Position numbers and translations under genes: made by a program. A DNA stretch of 64,000 nt from Dipodascopsis uninucleata var. uninucleata (Eukaryota; Ascomycota; Lipomycetes; Lipomycetales; Lipomycetaceae). The notes under the pieces were generated by a model. It saw only the letters and a list, made by a program, of their open reading frames with translations, did no database searches and was not told the origin of the DNA. The stretch lies in assembly GCA_030568195.1 (NCBI GenBank), contig JAJLTO010000009.1:62001-126000 (forward strand), in the 5' to 3' direction. Shown here piece after piece: positions 22,896 through 34,871 of the stretch. Each line of letters starts with the position of its first letter. Positions within the stretch are counted from its first letter, which is position 1.

Positions 22896-24630
22896 GGCCA
22901 CTCTAGTTATTCTGTGGTTGCTGTCTTAACTTTTGTTTCTATAATTTTTCAAGCACCACCGCGAACTATACAGAGTGCACTATCTTCTAGTCCTACAGGC
23001 TTCAAAAATATCCTGGTGGCTATAAATTTTCTCTTATTTCTATAATCCACTCACGACTAAAGCTGCAGTTTCCAGCTTTCCACGAGGTCAACCCGATTCG
23101 GTTACTTTTCGCCTGTTATCAATGTCTTGTGTCTACCAATAGGGTTTGCTGCGGCTATCTATATCTAATACCCTTACCCTCTTAAGTAGACTTCCTGATA
23201 TCGAGGATAACGAAGTAAGCCAGAGCTATGAGTAATGGAATGAAGCCTATTCAAGCCGATCAGGGCGAAAACGAGAAGAAAGCAGATATAAAGAGTAGCA
23301 ATTACTTGATTGTTTCGATTAATTTGGTGCTGAGACGTAATGTATAATATTGTACCGGAGCCTTTCAAAATATATGGTGTTCGTGAAGAATTCCTATGAC
23401 TGTAGATAGAACCTGTAGCAAAATTGCAAGCCGTTTCAAAATAAATGCTCACGCGAACTGTTTGTTCATGGGAAAGATACCATTCGAGAATTACCCAGTG
23501 ACCGGAGGCGCCTGGTGAATATCTGGCGGCAAAGCACCTAGTAAGAGTAGCACAAGCCAAGAGCCTACAGATTCTGACCTGGTGTCTAGTGCTATATATC
23601 TTCAATATAGAGACTTATTCCACCGTTGACAAAATGATTTCAAAGCTATGCTAAAACTCGACTCCGTAATAGCGTAATAGCAAGGCGTGAGTTCGTTATA
23701 ATGTACATGGGATAGACGCATGTGAGATGTAGGATATGCGACGTATAATAGTGCTAGCAAGCTCTGCAGTACGAAGTGATCTTGTTACTATATTTTAGAA
23801 GTGACACTTTAATATATACGCATATCGTCGATATCATAGTAAAACCTCGTGAGCTGATATTGCTTGTTAGCCGTAACGGATATTCTTTTTCTGGACATAC
23901 GTTTCTGTGTGAATGAGGTATAAAACATGTCTTCAATTGAAATCAGTGATGTTCTTAGCAAATGGATAACTGATAGTTTTGTATGCATTCAGCACAATTT
24001 TAATTTGAATCGACACTTCTAATTATACTACGATAAATCCTCTTAGATGTATGACTTGTATCCAGACTATTAAAACTATACAACGCATATAATATACTGA
24101 AAACGCTAGAGTAGTCTGGTACTCCACGGTCAGTAACAGCCATCAACTATCTATACCAGCACTAGCACTACAGTACTGAGCAATGTCGAGCAATTCTGAA
24201 CCATCGCCCACGATGTTCCTATTATTTCGGGAATGTAGTAAAATATGCACTAGCTTCTAATTCCTTAATCAAGGGCTCAATCGCTAAATAAGAGCTCTCT
24301 CGTCCGTTCTGGACGAGCAGCTCTATTAGATGTTTCCTTGAGTTACATCCGGAATAGGGTTTCGCGTTTTGGATATCTATAGTATTTGGTTTTAAGTAGG
24401 ACGCGTTTTTTTTTGTTTGTAGAATAAGCAGCGAATTAGTGACAAAGTAGAGCTGCTAGATACATTTTGTTCATGAGATACGCGTTTTTGGATTGAATTT
24501 GGCACGTGAGAGTGCTAGTTTGATTCAATAGCTGCAAAGCATATAGTTACGGCTGGGCGCATGCATATACGTCTGGCACGTATCAGCACGGTTGTCCAGT
24601 AGCGCAGGACAGAGCGACAGTTGACTGTAT
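22896..24630. other. Divergent interval between MVP1 and ELG1
   Basis: A 1.7-kb gene-free stretch serving as promoter region for both genes. A 143-codon minus-strand frame (23174-23605) has no ATG and no family resemblance. A perfect 7-bp hairpin (CTCGTCC / GGACGAG) lies at 24299-24317. ACGCGT boxes near ELG1 are listed separately. Confidence 0.45.
24401..24485 (+). promoter_or_regulatory. Two ACGCGT (MCB) boxes upstream of ELG1
   Basis: ACGCGT occurs at 24401-24406 and 24480-24485, about 150-230 bp before the ELG1 ATG; both are followed by a T-run (ACGCGTTTTT). A near-match, TTCGCGTTTT, sits at 24361-24370. MCB boxes bind the MBF complex and drive G1/S transcription of replication genes in yeasts. 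ELG1 acts in replication, so this fits known biology, but binding here is inferred. Confidence 0.6.
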
Positions 24631-27590
24631 ATGGCTCATAAGTGCTCTTATATGATGCTGAATTTGAACCCAGTTGTTCGTGCAACTGTATCTGAAGGGC
24701 ACTGTATCATGGGCGGTGATCATAATGACTACAGCCTCGAATCTGGTCTCCATCGCCAACAGGCGGATTTGAATCTAGAGAACACTAGGCAAATCACCCC
24801 AGACTATAGTCTCGCTGATCGAAATGATCAATCTGATGAATCGAACCAGGAGAATACTTTTGAGTCAAATGTATCTAGTGAGTGTGATGTAGTCATTGAA
24901 GGTCTCGAAAAGGCGCGGTCTCAAGATTTAGGTACTCGTGGACGTGGTCGGCGCTCTACCAAGAACGATAGCTGGAAGCAGAATACTTTATTTAAGATTT
25001 GGAAGCGAGATACTCCTCGAATAGTAGCAGAGCTTCCTTCTTCGCCGTTGAATAATGTGACTGATAGTGAGCTGTTGAGTAAGGCAGATGATTATTCTCC
25101 TGACAAGAGTCTAGTCGTCACTCTTAAGATTGAGCCTAGTCGCCTGAAATGCTTGCTGGAGCTTTCATCCACTACGAAAATTGATTCTCCTGAAGAACAG
25201 GCTATCAATGATGGGTCCGGTACAAGTAGCTCTTCTAATAGCACTGCCTATTGGATTGACGAAGATGACGATTTCTCGGGTATGCCACAGCGTGTCATAT
25301 CAACGATTCCAGTTTCTACTGAGGTTCCAAGATCGTTATTTCATAGAGTGGGTGATCCTATAGAGCCTAGTAACGATACTAATATCTCTTCAGCTACGCC
25401 TGCTTCCTCCTCCTCCTCCTCGAAAATACCTCATTCATTTTTTCAAAAAAGAAGCAACATTCCTTTATCACAGAAGCAAACGCTAGCGAGTAGTGGTGCA
25501 ATATCAGACAGTAAGGGGCTTCGCGCAAATTTATCTATACCAGGTAGGAGTGCACATCCATTCTTTGACAAGGTAAAGAAAGTTTCAGACTCTCCATATA
25601 GCTCATCAAGCGAGGCAGAAAATTCCTCTACTACAATCAATAATAAGGCTGGGGAGCTCGCAAAAGTTTGTGATACTTCTTTTAGGAGCAATAGAGGTCT
25701 ACCTTCAGCAATGTGGCCCAGTCTTACAGATAGACATGTCAAATATCCAGACAAAACGTTTGATGACCAATTATCTATCTGGCAAAAAAAAAAGACATCA
25801 TTCACGCTGAGAGTTCGGCGGGATAAATACAAAGTGATTAATATTCCGCCCGCGGAAAATGTTATGCTTAGGTCAGTTCGTGATTGTTCTGATATGGTAC
25901 CTTCACCACAAAGGGTCAATCCACAGCGACTGCTATTTACTACGCCTGATCTACAGCGCTTAGCCATTAAAAATGTCGATATCTCTCGACATGACTATTT
26001 ACAATATTTGTATCATGACTGCTTACATAGGCCAACGGCATTCGATGTTGGAGATTACGAGAGCCAAATGTGGTCGTCGAAGTATGCTCCGATTGCTGCA
26101 TCGCAGATTAATGTGGTTGATGACAGTGCCTTGATTGTTAAGAAATGGCTGCTAGCTACAGTTGACAAAGCAAACAGAAAAAAGAAATCTCAGTTGTTAA
26201 AATCTAGAAGACTACAGAAAAGACCGAGAAAAAGTACAGATAGTCTTGACAGCTTCATATGCTATTCTGATGATGAAACTGAAGTTGACAACGATCCTAT
26301 ATCATCATCGGAAGAAGATTATTCGGAACGACTTACTAATGATCATGAAGATTCTTCTTGTGAGAGCCCAGTTGAGGAACTGGCGGTAACGATTGTTAGG
26401 CACAGACGATTACGAAAAAGAAAATCAGCGGAACCTCCATTAGATACAAGGTCTGACCAACGAACATCGCGTCTTCGACCACGATTAGAACGTCCTTGCA
26501 GGAATAGCAATTTCCTCATATTATGTGGACCACCTGCAAGTGGTAAGACTGCTGCTGTATATGCTGCGGCTACAGAGCTAGGATATTATGTGTTCGAGAT
26601 ACATGCCGGATTGCGGCGAAGTGGCAAGAATATTCTAGACCAAGTTGGGGAAATGAGTCAGTCACATTTGGTTCATAGTAATCATCAGCAAAATGCTTCT
26701 CAAGGATTTAAACAAAAAAGCCTTCTCCTAATAGAAGATGTCGATACTGTTTTCGAAGAAGACAAAGCATTTTGGCTAACACTATTTCGGCTAATAGAGA
26801 CATCTAAGCGTCCGATTATATTGACTTGTACAGATGCATCGTTCATTCCTCATCAGCTTCTCCAATCTAACCAAAGCAATCTCATTAGGTTTCAAAGATC
26901 GACCTCTAATGTTGCAGTTGATATGTTATGGCTCACTGCGCTTTGCGAAGGTCACCTTTTAAGAAAGTCAGACGTAACTAAGCTCTTTGAGAGTGTTAAA
27001 GGTGATCTTCGTTCAGCTTTAGCACATTTACAGTTTTGGTGTCAGATGGCCGTTGGTGACGACTTGAAGGGCCTTAATTGGGTTCTTATTAAAAATAGCG
27101 AAGATCCGAGAATCAATCGTGTGATCAGTGAACATACATTCGATCAAAGCTTTCTACCCTTATGTTTCGATATGCAAGTTAATACTGCTCCTGATAGTGC
27201 ACTGCCTCAATCTGAGAATAACGATGAAACTGAAGGATCAAAATTGTCGAAACTAAAAGCCTTAGATTCTATTTTGGACGCAAGGTCTTGTGCTGATATT
27301 TGGCGCTCGAATTCCCACAGCGTGTATAATGTACATTTTGTGAGTATTGAATCAAACTTGTAGAAACTATGCAAAATGCTAATCTGAACATAAAGATGCC
27401 TGATTTTGAAGAACCGTTTACGGAGATCGTCACCCAAAAGGATGTTATTATTGGTTGCCCTACGACAAATTTGGAGCCACATTCTGTTAGAGATCCATTA
27501 GATTTCGAGTTCAACCCTGGAACTGACAATGTGATTTCTACTTTGTCTAAAATTATGCTGAATTCTTGTAATATCACCGATAGAATATGA
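24631..27590 (+). CDS. ELG1: ELG1/ATAD5-type PCNA unloader, RFC-like AAA+ subunit (two exons)
   Basis: Exons 24631-27339 and 27396-27590 give 967 residues. A long disordered acidic/Ser-rich N-terminus (1-400) is followed by a linker and the AAA+ module. Walker A is CGPPASGKT near residue 632, then the family-specific FEIHAGLRRSGK, and Walker B LLLIEDVD near 700. Elg1 replaces Rfc1 in an alternative clamp loader that removes PCNA from replicated DNA. The small last intron (GTGAGT, GCTAAT branch site, AAG acceptor, 56 nt) is inferred: without it the protein ends 24 codons earlier, and with it an acidic C-terminal exon (MPDFEEPF...) joins in phase 0. The sensor and collar regions are weakly conserved. 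Confidence 0.87.
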
Positions 27591-28057
27591 TTAATTCATG
27601 CTATCAAAATGTATTCCATAAACATGTGTTGTTAATGTCTCCTGCATTTCAATTTAGACTACCTATTAATATTCAGTTCTGTCTGGTTGATACTTTTTTG
27701 ACGCTATAAATGTAATGGAGGCAAATGTAGTGCTTATTTATTTTCTATTTGCATATTTTCATAGGAGTTAGTTCAATGTCAACAATTATAGTGCATTTAC
27801 ATATGGCACAAGATTAAGTTGTAAATATTATTAATAGTGCCAAAATAAAATGAATAACGTTAACAAAGCACAGTCATATCAAATATTGAATCAAATGCAT
27901 CCAAATGAAGTTGATTAATAGTCATGAGAAATAAATGAAACCCCATAAAGCCTTTATGCAAGATATAAAACACCGAAACCAAATAGACCAATAAACTATG
28001 AATGACCCGAGATTCTGTGAACTAAAAAGACAGAAAATGAAACCTGAGTAAATACAA
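27591..28057. other. Convergent 3' interval, ELG1/TUL1
   Basis: AT-rich sequence between converging genes, containing their 3' untranslated regions. No other gene was seen. Confidence 0.4.
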
Positions 28058-30440
28058 TCATAACGGTGGAAGAGCATTCCTACACGTCGGACATTGCAGT
28101 TTAAACCTCATCCAGGACTCCAGGCACGAAGAATGAAAAATATGTCGACAAGGAGTTACCATATATGTCCGACGTGCAAGTATTGCAGATGCAGTAGAAG
28201 GATGTGAAATGCCAGAACTGCCACCATTTTCATCATTACTCTCATTGTTGGACATAAGCTCGCGCGGTATTTCGATCGGTTGCATGCAAATGGCACAATC
28301 AATAGGGCCAGCAAGAATAACACTTCCATTTACTCCATTTGATACTGTCGGTTGATCAGCGTTCGTCAAGCCCGACTCAAGATCAGGAGCAGCAATGATT
28401 GGATGATAGTCGTATGAAGGTGGCAGCAAGCTAGACGGGACAAAAAACCTTGGACCCAATATCTCTTGACTTACTAAAACACATAACTGCATCCATACCC
28501 ATCCAACAATTATCATGGCCCATAAAGGGTCCAAATCGTGTAGAATAATGTTTCCTGGGAAAAGATAGAAATAGAGCATAGGTGCTAGTCTAATGATGCT
28601 CATTCCAAAAACAAATTCCCATCGGAAAGCACGACGGCAGCCTCGTGTTATATTTCTATAAATTTGTGGGACCCAATAAGAATTAACAGAAAAGAAAAGT
28701 GTTCTCTGGAAAGCATTTCTAAGTGGCTTGGGCCATGTAGACGCATTCAATGTAGCGAAAATAACAGCAAGCAAGATAAAATAGAATCTAGAGTAGAGCA
28801 AACTGAGATCACTCCTACTATCGTCCTCCGGTTGAGTGCCTAAGTTAGGTGTCGCTATCTGAGGTATAGCTGTTACTGGTAATGGTAAAGTTCCGGGTTG
28901 AAATTGTCGTTCTGCTTGTTGCTGTTGTTGCTGTTGCTGTTGCTGTTGTTGCTGTTGCTGTTGTTGCTGTTGCTGTTGCTGTTGTTGTTGTTGCATCCGT
29001 CTTTCAGGTCGCTGAATACGGTATATAAGCACAACATAGCGCATCCCAAAAACAGAAACCAATAAAAAGGAAAGGAAAGCCACAGACATAAAAGGTAAAA
29101 ATGACGCTTCAATAAAAATAGCTGCTGTCAGGTAGCCCATGCAGAGATAGCCATCGACTAGCGCCATCATACCTACCGTCCAGAAGCTAAGTTTTGACAC
29201 AGTTGACGGGGTGTTTGTATCATTCATTTGTCGTATAAGAAGCCATATTTGAATCAACGTCAACAATGCGCCGATGACGGCGGCATTGTTGGCTCGTATC
29301 CAGTATCGTTCTATCTTATCACCAATTGCTGATCGACTTTCTATACTAATTCCACAGTTTGGTGAGTATAGAAAAGAAGTTAATATAACCTTAGGAATAT
29401 CCTGGTGTGGTTGACCTGTGGGAAAGCGGAGTTCGTGTTCTATTATGGATAACTCTTCTGCAGAAACATCACTCCTATGCACTTGTAAATAAACGATATA
29501 TTCGCAACTGTCAGATGATCCTGTAGGGCCCCCAGAAGGAGGTGTAACATCATGCTCAAACATTTCATCCAAACCAGCGATTGTTGAATTAATTTTTCCT
29601 AGAACAGGAGCTAAAGACTGATTATACATAGCTTCGTTCAATGTGAAAAATGGAACACCGAAGATACCCGCAAACCTACATAAAAGCTGTTAGAATCAGT
29701 CTCATCATATAAAAGTCCTATCATCAAACATACTTCCTAGAAGTACTACTAAGAACGACGTTCCCGGAATCCACAAAATGAACTCCGCGTAATGGAATGT
29801 CATGGGAATTCAGTCCCTTACGGTCCTGGACGTTGATGTTGGCCTAAAAAGTATTAATACTGTTAATCAGTACGGCCAAAAAATGATAAATAGGCTCCTC
29901 GCAGCACAACAAATGATTTCCAGAATCACTCACCTCAACCAAATGGACTGGTCCAGTACCACTTTCATTAATATCAATTGCTATGAAACCCTCGCTGTCC
30001 GTTATATTACGATTATCTTCCGTTCCATCCCATGAATTACCAATAGTTGCAGTATCATTGCTATGATCTCGCTCACGATATTCACTGCTGTGCGGAAGTT
30101 CCATGGGAGCCAGACCCAAATCGATCACATTCCATTCTCCTTTCATGAACCCTGTGATATTTCTGTAGAACGAAATATCATTTTTGTCATCAGCTAGAGA
30201 CTGAGACGACCATAGTTCCTTAACTTTCTTCTCGACCTCTAATGGAACTACAGGATTACTTATTCCTTCGAAGTCTAAAGGACCATTTTCATAGGAAGAG
30301 TTCATCAATAAGTCTCGCCTATGCTTTTGTACCTCTATAAAATCATAAAATGCCTTTCTTTGAGTAGGCGACGAAGATTCTGGAGTCAAAAGCATTATGA
30401 CCAGCAGGAAGATCAGTAGAACGACCCGCCCAGAGTCCAT
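28058..30440 (-). CDS. TUL1: TUL1/Dsc1-type transmembrane RING-H2 E3 ubiquitin ligase (three exons)
   Basis: Exons 30440-29934, 29843-29734 and 29675-28058 encode 744 residues. An N-terminal signal segment (RVVLLIFLLVIMLL) leads a lumenal domain with LRGVHFV and GIFGVP. A set of membrane helices follows. A RING-H2 finger ends the protein: CAIC, then CRHIFHSSC and CPTC, with the last residues NALPPL. Tul1/Dsc1 is the catalytic subunit of the Golgi/endosomal Dsc ubiquitin-ligase complex that degrades membrane proteins and, in fission yeast, activates SREBP. A run of 26 glutamines interrupts a cytosolic loop. Introns are 90 and 58 nt, with GTGAGT and GTATGT donors. The start is the ATG at 30440; a TTG three codons upstream is not used. 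Confidence 0.9.
28916..28993 (-). repeat. CAG/CAA trinucleotide repeat encoding 26 glutamines in TUL1
   Basis: A mixed CAG/CAA array inside the TUL1 membrane domain, between the helix ending VYRIQRPERRM and the segment AERQFQPG. Interruption by CAA codons is typical of polyglutamine tracts kept at protein level. Length variation between strains is likely. Confidence 0.9.
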
Positions 30441-30861
30441 ATCGATCAACTATCGCCACTAAGTCGCTGATACGAGTAATTGTCACAGGGAATGCAAGGT
30501 AGGAAGCTTTGTTCCTTACTTATGTTAATATTAAAAAGATAATTCCGATTTTTAGCTATATACAAGATCTTGAAATTCTCTGAAGTTTATGGCCCATCAA
30601 TCTTCAATTTTGTTTAAAAGAATGAAGGGTATGTATGCTGTGGACATATTACAAACTCTCTCACTTTTTAAGTATCACCAAAAGCGTTGGGATGTTTTTT
30701 GACTAGTTATTCTGCACAAGTCAAAACAGTAGGCTTTAATAGTCTATAAAGGGCTATTGTATACCCCAATAAGGGGACTACAGGTTAATTCTAGTTGAGC
30801 TCCTCTTTCAACATATATAATTTTGGTGAACGATAGATGAATTTAAGCTACAATCATAGCC
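30441..30861. promoter_or_regulatory. Bidirectional promoter, TUL1 / FHIP-like gene
   Basis: A 421-bp interval between two outward-facing start codons, with no reading frame of note. It probably holds both core promoters. Confidence 0.45.
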
Positions 30862-33800
30862 ATGTCTTTCTGGACACGCTGGCGTCGACAACCGAAAGAT
30901 AATTCGGTTAATCAAAATAGAAAGCCCATTGAGCGGGCATGGCTGTCGTTCGTAGTAAGTCTACTATGTGAGACAATATATAATAATATATTTGTACTAA
31001 TAAATGTATATGTTTATAGGAGGAAGAAAATCTGCTGAGAAATGATAAGGAAAGCCTTGACGGCCAAGGCAGGGTCGCCAAAGCAATATCAGATATTGTT
31101 CAGATTATATCACACGAAGAACAGAGCGGCGCTAGAAGAGAGTCATTGCAGTATGCTCTGGATTATGGCTTGTTTACAAAAATAGCTCACACTACCAGAA
31201 GGTATAGACCAGTGTTTATTCGTGAGGCGCTCGCTGCATTTGAGGTATTGATAAAGAGCGACGAAGATATTATGAGTAATCCTCAGGTCGTGCAAAGCGT
31301 CAGCCTATTCTTGTCAGAGCTCTCTAATGCAAGAGGTAATAGAGAGTTTGAGGAACAGTTTACAGAAATGCTATTTCTAGTAGCTTCGCGTCTTCGTAAG
31401 GAGCCTCACAGCTGGAAATACTGGATACGATCGTCCGATTCTTCTTCTGGAGTGCATACTCCAGAGCAGGGAGAAATCGACGCAGAAGCTTTTTTCGAAA
31501 CTCCAATACAAAAAACTGAAGAAATCGCTGAAGAGGATATGCCAGAAATGGTATTTGAACTACCCATTGACACGTCTGCTCTATCTACTGAAGCCACTAA
31601 TACGACAACAGCAACCTCAGCTACTACGCGCAGCGAAGAGCTGGTCGCTGCTGGTGAACAGAGTTTGCATAACGAAGCAGAAGCTTTTACCCCGGTAAAG
31701 ATCTCTAGAGAAGTATCATTCTCGAGTTCAGCTATGGAATATACGAGCCTACAAGAAGTCAGTTCTTCAATCATTGAGAACTCTACTCAATCAGATAATA
31801 ATACTGAACAAGCGACCAGAAATAACCAACCTCCTGAAACGCAATCAGGAATTGCTGTTGAGGTGGATAACAGCAAAGATGAGTCTAATACACGTAAAGA
31901 TGACACACATATAGACAGTACCACATATGATAGGGCTGCTGCGCTTGATAATGTATTCGCAGATATACCTGACACACCAGAAAGAAAGCCTGATTTGCCT
32001 TTGTTTTTTTATCTTCTTGATTTCATTCATCAAGATGGTAGATCTGGCGAATTCGCTCGAACTGGTCTTCTATGTATCTTTGAATCTGCGAGCCCGGGTA
32101 CCGTTCTAGAAAGTTGGATTCTTGAGAGTGACTTTGCAACTCTGATTGCCTCTGGACTAGGTGCATTATATAGCCAACTCAGTCGCACAATGATTCGGGC
32201 ATTCCAGACAGATATGGAGCCTAAAATTGTGACCATGGCAAGAGAATCAGAAAGGAAAGTACTTCCGTCCTTTTTGAATCAAGATGATAGCGAAGATCCG
32301 TCGGAGATCGAAAGTAATAGAGCGCATTTAAGAATGTTTCTTTCTTACCTGGAGTTTCTTCAAGACATTTTTAGTCATTGCAAATCAGAGCACATTAAGA
32401 GAACGCTCTTAGAAAACTTTGATACTCTATTTCTACATCAACTTCTTATTCCTTCTCTTTCTGAGAGTACAGAGAATGAAACCGCTAAGGATGATACTGT
32501 AATAGCAGTATTAACGTATATAAGGGCAATATTTGAGTCATTAGAGGAGCATTTTATTCTTGATTTGATATTGCCATCACTTATTAGACCATTAGAGCTG
32601 GAAGACGAGAATAAAGATCATTATTCTGATTTTTCTAGCATTGCTGAGAAGAACGCAATGAATTCTAGTGGTGTTTTGTTTAATAAAACTTCTTTTAACT
32701 TAACTGAATTAATAATACGGTCTCTAGACTCCCATGCGCAGCAAGTTGTTTGTGCTGCATTACGTCTGATTTCAACGCTTTTACAGAAACACTATCCTTA
32801 TCTTTTAAATACTCTTTTTCAAGTGGATACTATTTCTGAGAAGTTCAAGCCGACTATTACACCTCTAAATGTTTACATGAGAGAAATGGATTTTTTTCTT
32901 TCTCTTATGCCTGATTATGATACAGACATTTTGAAGAGCCAGCAGTATGAAAGCTATTTAAAAGATTGCCGCTATTTTCTTGAGTCTCATCGTTATTTTC
33001 CGGCTTGTCTTTCATATACAGGGCTAGATGAGTCTGAATACATGGACATGGAAGTATCAAACATGTTTAGTCATAAATTAAAGCCAGATGACTGTGCTTG
33101 GCAGAGGATTTTACTATTGCTTCGCTCCTTTTTTAGCAATAGTGTTGAATTGAATCTCGTCCTTACGAGAGTATTTGTGGATCTTATGAGCTGCGGATGG
33201 ACATCTCTTAGAGGTTGGTTTCTTATTAATGACGGCGATATTCAAGTACGTTCTAGGAAAGATGCAAGCACTGGAAATTCTATTACCCAGATCAATAGTT
33301 TGATTGATGACAACGACGACGATGATGATGACGACGACGACGATATTCAGTTGTGCTCTAAAGATCTTGATCAATATAATAGTGATCTGTCTGATGACGA
33401 GTATTGGTTCGCAAAACCTAGTGATCGATACCTGGAGACCTCGTTCAGAAATCTGTCTCCGATGATGACGACCTTAGAGTATCTAAAGTCAAGACTAGAT
33501 GAATATAAATCGAAAGTCTCCAAATTTGATGAAAAACTTTTAGAGAGAAGAATGATGCTGCAAGACAACCAAGATAAGGTTGTCATAGCCGAAGACAGCG
33601 ACTCTATCAGTACCAGTGATAAAATAGATATTACTGTGGAGAATTCTGTATATCCATTGTCTCCTGGGAATACTCAGCAACGAGCTGAATTGTTGTTCAT
33701 GTCGAAGTCAATGGGTCAAAGTGCTACAGGATCTGTGAGACAGTCCTCTGATCACCGTCGTTCTGGTTACTATGGTCAAGTACGATACGCGAAGTCTGTT

Positions 33801-34540
33801 TCCGCTCTATCGCCTGCGGCTCAAAAAGGATATCATTCTAGTATGTTTGGTGAGTCATATTCTCTGAGGAAAGGTGCAGAGGAGATTGGACATCGAAGAT
33901 CTGCGTCAGTTAGTACAGAGCAGAGGCAAATACAGGCTACGTCAAGTCCCTTTGAATATCGGCTTCCTACCGCACCTATGCAGACACGTCTCTCTAGGCC
34001 CTTAGTAAGGAAAAATGACACATACTCCCCTACGAAAAATCAGAGTTTCGATTTTGAGTACGATATGACTTTTGAGAATTCGAATAATTCATTTGTTGAG
34101 TTTGCCTCTTCTCTAGGAATGAATGATGACATCCGCGAATTCAATATGGATAACGATGACGACAAAGGTAATGATAAGGCTAAAGATGAGCGTTACAATC
34201 GCAACGATGATGGTAATGCGGATCCATTAGTATCTATGAATAGAAAGTCTTCAAAAAGACTCGATACTGGTATTGAGATGGATGAGATCGTCACGGATAA
34301 TTCGTATATTCCTGCTATTATACAGGTTGCTAGTGCTGATTCAGGTAAAAGACATTATGTCAGTCTCACTCATCTACTGGGTAATGTTATTGTGTTTGAG
34401 GTAAGTGTATCGTTAATGTCATAGGCTAATGAGAAAGCCTAACATTATGGCTTTAGGAATTTCTGAAAGAGATTTTGGCGATGATCCAGACTCGAAGTAC
34501 ACTCATGGACCAGATCGACTTTGGCTACCAAGATAAATAG
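30862..34540 (+). CDS. FHIP/RAI16-like protein (three exons)
   Basis: Exons 30862-30954, 31020-34400 and 34457-34540 encode 1,185 residues. Exon 1 gives the tryptophan-rich MSFWTRWRR start. The alpha-helical core shows FHIP features: YRPVFIREAL in the first repeats, then LFFYLLDFIHQDGRSGEFAR and SGLGALYSQLSR around 305-360. The conserved C-terminal helix EFLKEILAMIQTRS lies in the last exon. In animals and filamentous fungi FHIP joins Hook and FTS to link endosomes to dynein. A Ser/Thr-rich insert (about 120-290) and an Asp run (about 750-760) are disordered. Introns have GTAAGT donors and clear TACTAA and GCTAAT branch sites. No Hook or FTS gene is in this window. Confidence 0.8.
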
Positions 34541-34871
34541 TCAAATACCAGTTGATATGTATTAATTAATTATGGTTCCTCTAGTACTACTGCATATGCG
34601 ATATATCAGCCGATAATAATAACCCTCATGTATAATACAGCATTAGAGTAATTGGCATTTTCGTGCGTTAGCAGTATCAATTAGTAATATATAATGTAAT
34701 AGAAATTTACTTAACATAGATGAATACAAGGGTTTTGTGTAATTTAGCATCTGCTTGAAATAAAAAAATATAAACTCATCCTTTTATCGCATCTCACTTC
34801 TTTGTATTTTCACGACATTATTTCTAACAGAACATACTGCTTCTGTACATTTCTATATTATATATTAAAGG
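34541..34871. other. Short interval before LEA1
   Basis: 331 bp of AT-rich sequence containing the FHIP-like 3' region and the LEA1 promoter. No gene was seen. Confidence 0.4.

Noticed and set aside
23174-23605. 143-codon minus-strand frame between MVP1 and ELG1
   Set aside because: No ATG anywhere in the frame, no splice-supported exon leading into it, and no recognisable motif.
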